A stretch of 64,000 bases of DNA from Anarhynchus alexandrinus (lineage: Eukaryota > Chordata > Aves > Charadriiformes > Charadriidae): the NCBI GenBank assembly GCA_008711295.1, contig VUYV01000228.1, positions 1,089,348 to 1,153,347 of the forward strand, written 5' to 3'. A model generated the notes under the pieces. It worked only from the letters and a program-made list of their open reading frames with translations, had not been told where the DNA came from and searched no databases. The position numbers and the translations under genes were made by a program. Positions 52,912 through 64,000 of this stretch are shown piece by piece. The stretch's first letter is position 1; each line of letters opens with the position of its first letter.

Positions 52912-53051
52912 TGTCGTGGTTTAGGCCAAATCAGCTACTGGGGACCTGGGGGACCCCAGATGGGACCGACAGATGCTCCCCTCTACCCCTTTTCAAAGAG
53001 AGAGGCAGAGGAAGAAAAAGAGACTTATGAGTTTAGAAGGAACTAAACTAC

Positions 53052-53057
53052 TTTAAT
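53052..53057 (-). terminator. Polyadenylation signal of the solo LTR (ATTAAA)
   Basis: ATTAAA on the minus strand, downstream of the TATA box in the LTR's own orientation and followed by pyrimidine-rich sequence. Confidence 0.5.
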
Positions 53058-53294
53058 GAAATATTAACAATAATATAAAAAGAAATAATGAAAAACATAT
53101 ACAAAACCGTATCAAGCTCCTGAGATGACAGTCACGACACCAGCTGGCACTGGGGCAGTCCCAGGCTGGACTCAGTGACGGACGGGAACTGGATTCCGGA
53201 TCTGCATTCAGGATGGGGATCACAGGCAGACGAACAGAGTCCTCCTCAGACGTCGGCCACTGAAGGAAGAGAGCTGACCCTTTGATCTCTCAGC

Positions 53295-53301
53295 TTTTAT
53301 A
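53295..53301 (-). promoter_or_regulatory. TATA box of the solo LTR
   Basis: TATAAAA on the minus strand in the context CTCAGTATAAAAGCTGAG. Sits where a U3/R border would be expected in a 761-bp LTR. Confidence 0.55.
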
Positions 53302-53672
53302 CTGAGCATGAGGCAGATGGGATGGAATACCCTGTTGGTCAGTTTTGGGTCACCTGTTCTGTCCGCTCCTCCCCGCGGGTGGGACCCCACTATGCTTTTC
53401 CGCTTCCGACCCTCCAACGGGGCAAATAACAAAGTTGGTTGGCCTTGGGTGTTATAGCAATAAGTATAAGCAAGAGCCTCTCTGCATACCATGCCTGGGC
53501 ATCAGCTATAAACATTGGTCTTACCACTCTGAGAGAGTGAACATTGTCTGCACAATATGCTGTTAATTTCAGTAGTTAGAAGAGGTCCAGCTAAGAAGCG
53601 AAGTTACTGAACAAAATTGTGTGACACCATCAGAGCTGGGGCATGGGTTCTGTTTTACCTCAAACCAGGGCA

Positions 53673-53677
53673 GGCAC
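53673..53677. repeat. Target-site duplication, right copy (GGCAC)
   Basis: GGCAC directly follows the CA that closes the LTR and matches 52907-52911. Confidence 0.8.
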
Positions 53678-54744
53678 ATTAAGGAAGATTTAGGGGAGGA
53701 AAGAAAAAAAATGCAATGTATGTAGTTTAGAGAATAAAGAAACAGGACTTATATGTGAGAGAGAAGAACTGAGGCTACTTAATTATTGCTTTTAAAAACT
53801 ATTTTAAAACCTGTCAAAGACTTCTAAGCCTGTTAGCTATGTGGATATTATCATTTCTGTAAACTAACCATGAAGACAGTGCAAATCTGTAAAACCACTG
53901 TGCAACCACTGGTAGGCTGCTATCATTCGGAAGAATGAGGGAGAAGAGGTGATTAAAGTGGCAGTGGTGAAAACAGTGTGAATTAAACTGACTGCTAGAA
54001 GACTATAAAGGATCTAATCAGAGACTCTTTGTATGGCCCTACTCCTAAAGAAATAAAACATGCACGTATCTTAGGCCAGTCAGATTCAGATGCTCTTTTT
54101 AATTTGGGAATAAAATGCTGATATTTCCATTACAAGGGAGAGTAATGTTCCTACCCAGAGAAGATAATCAAAAAGAAATTTACACATTTTAATACATACA
54201 CACTGAGATTAAAATCTGGCAAGAAACTGACTAACATGTGAAGATGTATGTGTGTTAGCTGATTTAGTGGTTAAAAAACTGAAGGTTGTGGGGTTTTCTG
54301 CAGGCTGCAACGATTAGTGTTTTTCTACATAGCAAAAGCATACAAACTAGTTCCTGGTTTCTCTGATTTGTGAAGTATGTTTTGGACAGTGGGTTGTATT
54401 TTGGTGTCTGGGGTTTGGGTTGGGGTTTTTTTTGTGTGTGTAGGGAATAATCTGCCAAATTACAGCAAAAAAACAACTGCCAGCATACTTTTCTGAGTAC
54501 CTGTCTGGGATTCTGCTAACTCTGAGGAAAGGCACCAACAAATAATAAAAATACAAAATTCTTGGATGTTTAGCAGTAGGTTTTTGTGGGGCGTGTGTAT
54601 AAGCATCATGGGGTTTTTTTAAGGCAGCACAGTTTAAAAGTTAAGGCAAAACCTTGTTCTAGCTAGATTTTAAAACAGATTATGTTAATTATAGTTAATT
54701 ATAATTACATATATATCTTTTTTAGACTTAACTACTTACTTGAT
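53678..54744. other. Intronic spacer, no gene recognised
   Basis: AT-rich sequence between the solo LTR and the next CR1. It includes G/T-rich patches near 54400-54440 and a TTAATTATAGTTAATTATAATT patch near 54685-54710. Confidence 0.6.
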
Positions 54745-55385
54745 CACAGAATCACAGAATCTCATAGATTGGAAAAGACCTGTAAGATCATCTAGCCAAA
54801 TCATTAACCTAACACTGATAAGCCCACCACTAAACCATGTCCCTAAGTGGTATATGTACACAATCCTTAAAATGTCTCCAGGGATGGTGACTCCACCACT
54901 GCCCTGGGTAACACGTTCCAATGCCTGATGATTTTTCAGTAAAGAAATTCTTCCTAATATCCAATCTAAGCTTCCCTTGGTGCAACTTGAAGCCATTTCC
55001 TCTTGTTCTGTCACCTGTTACTTGACAGAACAGGTCGGCTCCCACCTCTCTGCAACCTCCTTTCAGACAGCTGTAGAGAGCAATAAGGTCTCCCCTGAGC
55101 CTCCTTTTCTGCAGGCTGAACAACCCCAGTTCCCTCAGCTGGTCCTCATAAGACGTGCTCCAGACCCCTCACCAGTTTTGTTGCCCTGCTTTGGATATGC
55201 TCCAGTGCCTCAATGTTCTCCTTGTGGTGAGAGGCCCAAAACTGAACACAGTACTCAAGATGCGGCCTCACCAGTGCCAAGTACAGGGGTAAAATCACCT
55301 CCCTGGTCCTACTGGCTACACTATTCCTGATACAGGCCAGGATGCTGTTGGCCTTCTTGGTCATTGAATTGATGTTCATTGTAAA
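54745..55385 (-). mobile_element. CR1 LINE, 5'-truncated, older copy with 3' end
   Basis: The 3' terminus is at 54745-54760 with CACAGAAT twice, followed by CATAGATTGGAAAAGACC, a CR1 3' UTR type that differs from the 51691 copy. Two broken minus-strand frames carry ORF2 C-terminal motifs: [20 protein letters not shown] with [18 protein letters not shown] (55146-55379), then SLQKRRLRGDLIAL and [25 protein letters not shown] (54830-55123). A frameshift joins the two, and the last segment before the UTR is degraded. The copy is truncated near 55350-55385. Different 3' UTR and more decay than the 51691 copy suggest a separate, older insertion. Confidence 0.92.
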
Positions 55386-58300
55386 GAGCTTTTCTATATC
55401 TAAAGAGGTTATAGTACAAGAGGAGTTTCAGAAGTGTGTAATACTTGCGTGAAATAACTGCTTTGTAACATCTGCCATAATATTTAACAAATGTGAGCGC
55501 ATCTTGATTATCGTTTGAAGACAGTAAAATTAGTCACCTTGTATGCTGCTGGTAGCTTGCTTCATGTCATCAAAAATGACATTCTTGCTTGCTCTCTCTG
55601 AACTTGACACCAGCGTAAATACTAATTTCTGTTTAGTCAGAGTGAACAGAAGTGTTTACATCAATCTGAACTATCTCTACTTTGTGTAATAGGAAAAGTG
55701 ATCAGTTACTCTACAGTACCTGATGTTATGTAATAACATGTAATTAAGTGTTCCAAAATTAGTCAGGTCGCATTACTACCCAGTGAAAAGGAAAGAAAAA
55801 TTATAAAGGGAATGAGAAGATTTTATTTGGTTTTGATGTCCTTGTATTTTTTTATCTAAAAAGACAGGCAAAACTTTCCCTTTGAAGTATGCTCTGAAAT
55901 ACAACTTGAAAACCTATTTTACCATCAAGTTGTTTGTTGAGCAATAAAATGTACATCAAGTGATCAACTCTTACAAGGAAGCACTTTTGAAAATAAGTAA
56001 AACTTCCAGTTGCCAGGTCTACAAACTCACTCTGGGTTCAGAAAGTCAAGCTGAAGCTTTTCCCCACACTGGTACAGTAAGTTTTCCGAAAGTAATCCCT
56101 TTGCTTCAGCTCACTGGAATTCAGTAAATAATTGTTCGTGGCAAGAAGGAATAGAATTCAACTTAGGCTCTTAGCAATGTTGGCTCTGCAGGCATTGCAG
56201 GGGTGAATAACACTGACAATGCATTTTTTATGACCAAACATAGCAGACACTTATGTTTGCAATGCATAAGACAAGAAATGCTGCAGGACGCTCTGACTGT
56301 GGTATGGTTCATAGTGCTACTGTTTCCCAGGTAAACAGCTACACCTAACCATTAGGTTGTGTTCTATGCAGGTTTACTTGGTTTAGTTTCTTAAACAAAA
56401 ATGAACTGTAACTATACAGTTTCAGAACACAGAAGAGTGATCTGAAAATGAAGCCTGCAGAGAAACAATTGGAAAGGGCAAAAAATTTGGTGTTTCTCTA
56501 TTTTTTTTGCTTAGCAATCCAGAAGAGGGAATGTGTCTAATGATGCATGTGTCTTTCTGCTGTCTGACTTTTTTAGCTTTGCAGCTAGAAAACAAAACCC
56601 CTTTGTGCTGTTCTTAGTGGAGAAATTTGTTTGCCCTTGAGTTTTAAAGAATATTAGATTCATAAAGTGTACTTAAAGTGTTTCTGCATTCTCAGTATAA
56701 TGTGTTAAATTAACACGTTAAAGCTTAAGAAATTACATTTAAAATTGTCTAGAATGATGTTACAGAGAGAATGAGGGTCATGTCTGAAGCTGTAATGTTT
56801 GGCTTTGCATAAAAGCATAAACCAAGAATATATTACTTTTATGAAGACAAGCTTTTTAAGCCTCTGAATAGCTATCGTAATTCCCTTTTTTCAGGGGGGA
56901 CTTTAATGTAGCTGCTACAGATGATTTAGGACAAAGAAAAGTGAGGGAATAGCCAGAAGGTTAAAGTGCCAGGATTTCTTAATGCTACGCTGTTGTCTTC
57001 TAGCTATGCAGCCTTTGGGATCCTTTATTGAGTTAACTTGTAAATCAGTTGTTCTTTCCAGTAAGAAAAACCAGCAACGTTTGGGTAAAATTCCTGCCTG
57101 GATGGCTGTCAAATGACAAAGGTGATCGATACCTTTAGGGGACCAGGACACAGGTTACTATAACAGAGAAGAGCGAGGAGCAGAGGCAGGAGGGCTCCTG
57201 AGAAGTGACTATGCGGTGGACTGTAAATGCCAGTCACCTGAAACAATGACATTTCTCTGGCTGTCTGTTCCTGCATGTGTGTTCATTCCAGCAGGCAGTG
57301 AAGAAAGGGATGTGGAGCAAACACCAGAGGGACAGCAGGACCACCACAGCCTTCTGATTTTTCAAAAATATTTCTAATGTGCTATTTCCAGACATGTGAA
57401 GTGAAAGGTTAAAGAAGCTCTGAGAAGCTCTCTGCAGGGTAACTATAAAGTAACAACTGGTGTTCTACTAATTCTGTAGTAGACAACTCAGATTCTGCCT
57501 ATTAAAAGTGAGACCTTTTATGTTGATGCATCTCTTGTCCTAAATTATTTTGATGTAGTATGAAAATTTCCGTGGTGTAAAACTTCAAAGCTATTCAGAA
57601 GCACCTCAGTAGCAATGTCTTTTAAGGACAGCGGTTGTAGGCAGCTACTCTAACATGTGTGTCCATGGATCTTCACAGAACTTAGGGAAACTCAGTGAAA
57701 TGGCAAAGCAACGTTGAGGCATAGAAACCAGGCAGGAAATCTGGGAAGCAAATTAACTTCTTGTGAATTCTGTGCCTTGATCATGGAAGCATTTTCTGGG
57801 TGGGGTAGTGTGATGACACTGTGGCATAGGGAACTCTTAAAGTAATCTGACACAATTGGAATTTGGCAGTTGTCATGCTGGTGAGCCAGCTGTTCAAAAC
57901 CAGCTTGTTTTATTTGCATAGCTGCCAGAGTCCAGTGGAGACCTGTGTGTTGGTAAAGGGTACCTGACACTCAGGCTATGAAACATAGAGTAGTGGTGGT
58001 AGTGTTTTAGCTTAGTTGTTGTTTCTTTTCTTTAATTTAGGAACAGTAGAGAATTTCCTGCCAACAATTACTATTCAATTCTTTGTTCATAACTAGTTGT
58101 TGGGAAGATGGAGTTGTGTACTGTCTTTTTAGGTATCATATGGTTCCGTTAGCTAAAGAATAAAAGGAAAAATGTTTACTATAAATAATCTACACTTACT
58201 GTTGTGCACCCAGGTTAGAAATTCCCAGCGTGCAGCTCTTTAGAAAACCTCATTTTGTTCTGTATGTTTATTGCTTTTTCTCCTCTTCATTCTGACTGTT

Positions 58301-61300
58301 TTTGTAACTGCTGGTGACTGTAAATCTGTAGCCAGCAGCTGATGCTGGCTGTATCTTGTTTTTCATAGAAGCTGACTACACTTGTGGAACTGGGAAGCAG
58401 TTGCCCTGAAGTTGCCAATAGTGCAGGAACCTGGGGCAGTCTGAGAGACCTCCATGATGCTCAGTGTTGCAATGCTTAAGCTTTCTGTTTTCCTGACTGT
58501 TAAAGAACCATACTTCCCTATTCTTCCTGTCTTAAGAATCTCCTAAATATGGGCTTGTTCTGGCAAGACCATTAGATCTGACACACTAAGAAAGCCCCTA
58601 TATTTCCTGGATTCCTACAGTGGATCCAACTCCAGAATTGCCAGTACTAGACTGAAGCAATGGTGTCAAAAAGTATGCAAGTAGGAGACACAATAACACA
58701 GTAATAGAAATTCTGCTCTCACAGTAATAAGTTTATCAGACATAACTTAGTGCAGAAGACCTGCAAGACAAGGAGGGATAGGCTTGCCACAGAAATGGAT
58801 TAGTAAGTAGATTTTTCTGAACATTATGAGGAGCCAACACTGCCTCTAAAAATGATTGTGTGGATGGGTTGTTGATTGTACTCGTGAGTCTGGCGGTAAA
58901 CTCTGAGTAATGAATGTAGCTGAGACTTTGTCCTCAACAAAATTTGTGTGTTGTCTTAATGCAGCTAGTGGAAGAGTAAGGTGCTATTGCTACTGCTCCT
59001 GAATACTTCTTTTCAGCAAGCCTGTATTTAGAAGAGTAGAATTTGATAAATAAATGAGGAATGTGGGGCATTTTCTGACTTGATGAAATTTAAATAGTTA
59101 ATGATTGTTTACACTCAAGACCTGTGGAATTGTGGCAAGCCTCAGCTAGACTATGCAAAAGTGTCTATACATGCTTGGAACTGATACTTTCCTTTTGATA
59201 GGAGGTTGGACAAGGCAGCCAGGATTCCTTTGTTTTGCCAGGGAAAGCAGAACAATCCTTGAAAGGTCTTCCTTTTTATGTTTCTTATTGAACTGAAATA
59301 GGTAGAAATACAGTGCTTGACAAGAAGTTTTCCCTCACAATGGCCTTTTTTCTACATTGTCTGTCTTTTGAGCTTGTGGATTTGCAATGGTACACCATGC
59401 TGCTTTTCCTTTGCCTCCATTTTCTTTTGTGGTTTTCTTGTTAATTAGGTGCTGAACAACTTCCCTTCCATCTTTTGGCTATTTGCCACACTTTGGGCAC
59501 AGGCTTTTGTGTTGCTGCTCGGTGTCAGATACTATTCTGGATATGTCAAAAGCTGAGCAGAAAGCTATTTTAAGTCTGAGCACAGCTGTTGATTTGAAAA
59601 TTTCTTAAGAGCTGCTGACAGAGTACTCTTCCAAAGATGCTTCTAGCCATGCTACATGTGGGCTTGGCATCTAAGCATCCCTAAGATATCTACTGGGCCA
59701 TTCAGTGGTTACTCAGTTGTCTCGGATGCTTGTTGTATTTTCTTTTTTTTACTTGGTGTATAGTGCCATCATTTCCATGTCCACTAGTGGGATCACCTTT
59801 CAAACGCGTGACTATTTTTCATAGTATGGGAAGAATACGGGAGGCTGTTCCTGCTTCCCTTGTAAAGGTTGTAACTACTTTTTGCTTTGATGCTTCAAAA
59901 GCAAGTGAAGTCAGACTACATAATGTATTTTGGGATGTACTTGTTCCAGTAACTTCCCTAAAATGAACTGGATGAACATATTTCCAGTGCTGACAGTCAA
60001 ATTTGGGAGCTTTGCAGAAGTCCTCACAGGAGCAAGAAGTGGGATGGCCACTGAATCAAATGCGTGATTCCATATTTATGAATACTTCTCCCCACTGCAA
60101 AACAGGGTACCCAAGGCCATGCAACAGAGCTCTTATGCTGATGAGGTAACTGGTCAGGATGTCTTTGGAGCAGCAAGAAGAAACCAGAGATAATGAAGAA
60201 TTCACACAGGTGACAAATAACTTAGCAAGGAAATGCCAATGGGAAGACTGCCAGAAAGGTCAGCAGTACGGAGTGAGTCTCATGGACCTGACACACACAA
60301 AACTGTAATGGGATTACTTCCCTTAAAAAAGGATTTGTAAAAAAAAAAAAAAAAAGTATTTTTATTCAGAACAAGTTCATTTTGATAAAACTTAACTGAG
60401 AAGTAAGTAGTACAGTACACCACTAGAAAACCAGGCGCTTATTTGGGTATTTAATTGCATATGAATATAAACAAACAAGAAGCTGCTGCTATTTGGGCAA
60501 ACCAATGCCAAGCTTCTAAGATGACATTCACAGAGGTATTTAAAAGCTGATGAATTCACTGTGTCTGTGTTTGTTGACTCTTGAGGATATTATTATTAAA
60601 TATTCTGGCTTTGTTTTTGCTCATAGCACAAGTAATAGAGCTTCCACCCATGAATCCGACTGCTAAAAAATATCAGGTCTAAAACTCCTGAAGATTCATC
60701 TTCTGCCAGTAAGGGAGTTGCTATGAATTGGGTGCAGAGGTTTTCTGAAAATACCACGTATGCCCTGATTTATTGTCATAGTTGAAGGTGAATCACAATG
60801 TGCAGTACCAAACAGCTGCTTGCAAGCACATATGACAATGCATTTACAGCTATTATCTTCACAGCGGTAGATATTTTAACTAGCTGGTCCAGAGAAAGTG
60901 TTAGACTTAAGTGATTGGTTTTGTATGGTGAGGGTGACTGAGGGTCCTGCATGTGGCAGTTGCTATTACCTGTTTGGAGGTAATATTTCAGTTTATTTTT
61001 TTGTTCTTGTACTTTTCTATAATGCAGTTTGATATGTGCGTATCATTCTGATTTAGAAGATTATACAAGCCTTCTGTACTCCTATGTACGCTCTGTATAT
61101 AATGTAACTTATCCAACATATATGCTTCCATAAAGATGGAAATGTGTGCAGATGCCTGCATATGCAGGACATAACAAACCTATTTATATTGGCTAGCTAG
61201 CTCTAGGAAGTCTTACTACAGGATTTGCGAGCATGAAATATAATTTCTTAACAAAAGAATTTCAATACACAGTCTACATAAGGACACCTGAAGCTTTTGT

Positions 61301-61724
61301 TTGTGTTGTAGCTGGGGGAGGGTGACATTTATTTGGCTGAGCAGGACTACTACATGGTGTAATCCTGACACACGTCCTCTAGAGAACTACAGCTCTCATC
61401 GTGCCAGATGACCTTTCCAGTGTTTCCTGTGTTCTTGATGGAAAAGGTCAGTGAGTGAAAGGAAGGAGAGCTTCATATGGTGCAGTTTGCAGTGTGTTGC
61501 TATCAGGACTTTGGGATTTTCTTCTTTAAGAAGCTATTTAGAAATTTCTGTAGTTTGTATTGTGGTGTATCTTTACATGATTTGTTTAATCTGTGCCTTT
61601 TAACATTATGATTTTGATGACTGGGGAGAATATACTGCATCTGTATTACAGCAAGGTCAATTCCAGCCTGCTCTACATTTTTCCTCTTCATCACCAGCTG
61701 AAGTGAGACACTTTGAAAATAATC
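55386..61724. other. Intronic sequence, no gene recognised
   Basis: AT-rich, with an A17 run at 60339-60355. Short frames such as 59730-59966 (78 codons) and 57692-57970 lack known motifs. No copy of the second CDC42SE2 coding exon was seen here. Confidence 0.55.
60339..60355. repeat. A17 homopolymer
   Basis: Seventeen consecutive A. Confidence 0.95.
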
Positions 61725-61971
61725 TAGGTGGCAGGAGATCTCTGGATGCCATCTAGTGCAGTGCACATACTCAAAGCAGAACCAACTAGACTGGCTTTTG
61801 CACAGCCACATCCAGTTGCGTTGTGGGCATCTCCAAGGATGGGCATTCAGATTCGTTGGCTTCTTGGTCCAGTGTTTGACCTCTTACATAACGATTTTAT
61901 TATTATTATTATTATTGTTGTTGTTGTTGTTGTTGTTGTTGTGTTTGACCACTTACCTAACGATTTTATTA
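61725..61971 (-). mobile_element. Old CR1 3' fragment carrying microsatellites
   Basis: The plus strand shows in order the blocks GGATGCCATCTAGTGCAG, CTCAAAGCAGAACCAACTAG, CATCTCCAAGGATGGGCATTC and CCAGTGTTTGACC, which resemble the antisense CR1 3' UTR and ORF2 end region (compare ACACCTCCAGGGATGGGG at the 51691 copy). It is heavily diverged, with no open frame. The expected continuation after GTTTGACCNCTTAC is replaced by microsatellite sequence and then repeated once. Confidence 0.65.
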
Positions 61972-62020
61972 TTATTATTGTTGTTGTTGTTATTATTATT
62001 ACTATTATTATTATTATTTA
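61872..62020 (+). repeat. Compound (ATT)n/(GTT)n microsatellite inside a 69-bp tandem duplication
   Basis: GTGTTTGACC + T/A + CTTAC + A/C + TAACGATTTT begins at 61872 and again at 61941, a period of 69 bp. Each copy is followed by ATT repeats and then GTT repeats; the second copy then returns to ATT with one ACT interruption up to about 62020. Confidence 0.93.
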
Positions 62021-64000
62021 ATCTATATTTTCTATGTTGCAAATTCAGAAAATTGTCACAGCTCTGGATTCATTCCTAAAAGTGCAGTGATAAACTTTGT
62101 TTCTAGCTGTGGGGGCTGGTAATAAACACTTGTTCCAAGTAACAGCTAACCTGTTGGAAGTTACACAGCTCGTCCAACTGTAAGAGAAGAGTATATGTTA
62201 AATGCTAAGTTCTGATGTTTGCTGAGATACCATAAGCCAGTATCACAGACTTGTTCCTTTCATCACGCCCTGCTGTGTCTTTATCATTGATGAATTACCT
62301 GTTACTCTACAATCTACTCTACTCTACAGCATAGTCTGTCTAAAGACGTTAAAGAGGTAGAAAAACAGTATTATTATCTTAGGTGACTATTTTGTTTTTT
62401 AAATTATGTTAAAGAGGCATTAATCACCAAAAGTAATGACAGTAAACTTACTGGAAAGAGAAGTTAGTTTGTGGTATAACATGACAGCCAATTGTTACAA
62501 GTTACAATTTGTAAATGTCATCTTAAAATTGTGCTAATGTGTATTTTGAAAAGGACAGTACTTACTGACTGTACCAAGGAGTGGATTCTGATTTGCTATG
62601 TGACTTAAAGTCAGTTTAAACATCTGGAATGGAACAAGTTCCCTTCAGTGCATGAGCTAAACACATTTCTTAGAAGACCTATTGTCTTTCAGAGTCATTT
62701 GACCTCATCTGGCAAATTTTCCTGTTTATTTAGAAAACATAGGCTACAATTGCCAGTTTTGTCATGTGATGACTAACACCATCATAATATAATGGAATAT
62801 TGTGTAAACAGATCAAAAAGCCTACATGTCAAAAGCTTCAAGAAGGTGCTGAATTTGCTAAAAGCAAAGAAGCTGTTTGAGATAGCAATATACAATCCAG
62901 TTTGAGGATTTACAAAATAGATTAATTTGATATGAAGTTGTACTTAAAATCAGGCTAGAAGATTTGCTAAAGTCAGCTTCTCTGCCATTTTAGATTGTTT
63001 TATTTTCCCTTTACTTTTGTCTTTTTCTAAATAAGAATGGAACTGCTACTTCCTCTGCTCGGGAGTTTAGAAAGTGATCAGATTTGCTCATTCTTTTGTT
63101 GCCACTTGAGTCAGTCAGTAAATGCCAAGTGATTTTGCCTAAAGCCTAAATCCAGTGTACGTTTGATAATCAATTTATTGGACACTAATTATAACAGCTT
63201 ACATTATTAAAAAGCCTCTTTTCAATCCTTTGCGTCAATTTCCTAACTCTCCTTTATCTACAGAAGTCAGGTAGCATCCTGGATTTCTGGAAAACTTGAT
63301 GAAAGCTGAGTGTGCTGGAAGCCTGCTACTTATCTCTGTTGCTTAAGAGCTGATGTGAAAAACTGTACAGGTTTCCTCCAGCTTCTGTTCTTATGAGGCT
63401 GTAGTTTGTCAGATCCATAAGCAATCAAGATTCTAAGCAATCTGCTAGAAACTGCCCATCTAAGAGATTGTGCTAGCAATGGTAGCAGCTTTGGTGTTTC
63501 GCACCTGATGAAGATCACACTGAAGATCACATCATTATATTGGGCTTAGATACCCCATGTTACTGCTTTAGAATAAATCTGTCACTGAAATATGGTGTTT
63601 TAGAGGGAGTGGGTAGCATTTTAATTTATCTTGCATAGTATCTTAGTTGTGGGGTTTTTTTGTATGGTAGACCTCTTGACATAAGGCATTTGAAACTTAA
63701 AGGTCTAGTTCTTCATCCTTACTTCTTCAGAGAGTGTGTGCTTTACTGCAGTTCAATAAAGTCAGTGTCTCTATGGTTCAAAAATTAAATGTTAAAACTT
63801 TAAATGTACGGTAGTGCCTGACTGGAATTCTGATATTACTGTGGATGGTGTTTCTTTAACTTCATCAACTTTAATATAGTACTTGCAGATTGTATAAATG
63901 TTGGAATTGGCAGTGTAAGCTCATGGGTTTAAAATCTGGGGAAAAAAATGGAGAGTACTGCAATATGCAGATAAATTTTTAGGAGGTGTGTAGCTGCTGC
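62021..64000. other. Intronic sequence to the window end, nothing recognised
   Basis: Unique AT-rich sequence. No coding exon, splice-bounded open segment with known motifs, or interspersed repeat was identified. Confidence 0.55.

Larger units (their letters stand above)
52912..53672 (-). mobile_element. Solo LTR of an endogenous retrovirus (761 bp)
   Basis: The element begins TGTCGTGGTTTAGG and ends CCTCAAACCAGGGCA, imperfect inverted ends with the TG...CA boundary of LTRs, and it is bracketed by a 5-bp duplication GGCAC. On the minus strand a TATAAAA box (53295-53301) and, about 240 bp further, an ATTAAA polyadenylation signal (53052-53057) lie in U3/R order, so transcription would run towards lower coordinates, antisense to the host gene. 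There is no primer-binding site, gag, pol or env next to it, so it is a solo LTR left by recombination between two LTRs. A 5-bp duplication favours an ERVL-like family; adding the preceding A would give 6 bp and an ERVK-like reading. It carries no coding sequence. Confidence 0.85.
43469..64000 (+). other. CDC42SE2 intron following the first coding exon (runs off the window)
   Basis: No segment resembling the expected second coding exon (a Lys/Arg run followed by the CRIB motif) was seen between the donor at 43469 and the window end when reading the plus strand by eye. The stretch is therefore taken as one intron of more than 20 kb. It contains two CR1 copies, a solo LTR, an older CR1 fragment with a microsatellite, and otherwise unique AT-rich sequence. 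A missed exon cannot be ruled out. Confidence 0.65.

Noticed and set aside
59730..59966. 78-codon frame, possible exon
   Set aside because: Does not resemble the expected CDC42SE2 second exon and has no other support.
61728..62079. Frames with long Ile/Val or Leu runs
   Set aside because: Direct translation of the ATT/GTT microsatellite.
1..64000. CRISPR arrays, tRNA or rRNA genes, bacterial operons
   Set aside because: No regularly spaced repeats, no cloverleaf-like tRNA and no ribosomal RNA core sequence seen; the sequence is vertebrate intronic.

Overview
The window looks like intronic DNA from a bird nuclear genome. The evidence is several chicken-repeat-1 (CR1) LINE fragments, two of them with the typical CR1 3' end of short ATTCTATG-like repeats. 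The sequence is AT-rich, has a low repeat load and shows no operon-like coding. A solo LTR with a TGTCGTGGTTT...AAACCAGGGCA type of end also fits avian endogenous retroviruses. I cannot fix the species; a passerine is possible but unproven.

Only one host gene is supported. A plus-strand exon at 43146-43468 carries a 269-nt 5' UTR without any ATG and then 18 codons, MSEFWLCFNCCIAEQPQP, ending at a consensus GTAAGT donor. I recognise this as the first coding exon of CDC42SE2 (SPEC2), a small membrane-anchored CDC42 effector. The next exon (polybasic stretch and CRIB motif) was not found before 64000, so the downstream 20 kb is read as intron. The 43 kb upstream is read as 5' intron (or upstream flank); I see no CpG-island-like promoter in it.

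Layout: 1-1430 holds two abutting, antisense CR1 pieces. At 12534-12731 is a 198-bp near-perfect palindrome flanked by TA, a Tc1/mariner-type MITE candidate. At 32285-32397 is a TAAT-rich cluster, followed by a sense-strand CR1 reverse-transcriptase fragment (32397-33470) with a lost catalytic Asp. At 36714-36741 is a perfect 13-bp inverted repeat containing two opposed RUNX-like cores. The coding exon is at 43.1-43.5 kb. From 51.7 to 55.4 kb is a transposon cluster: a young antisense CR1 with an intact 243-aa C-terminal frame, a solo LTR with a 5-bp duplication, and an older antisense CR1. At 61.7-62.0 kb an old CR1 3' fragment has a 69-bp unit duplicated together with ATT/GTT microsatellites. 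The rest is unique intron-like sequence with scattered simple repeats. I found no tRNA, rRNA or CRISPR array.

The most interesting items are the palindromic MITE, the RUNX-like palindrome, the TAAT cluster, a possible alternative acceptor 11 nt before the start codon, and the duplicated CR1/microsatellite unit. I did not find a clear undescribed multi-gene system.
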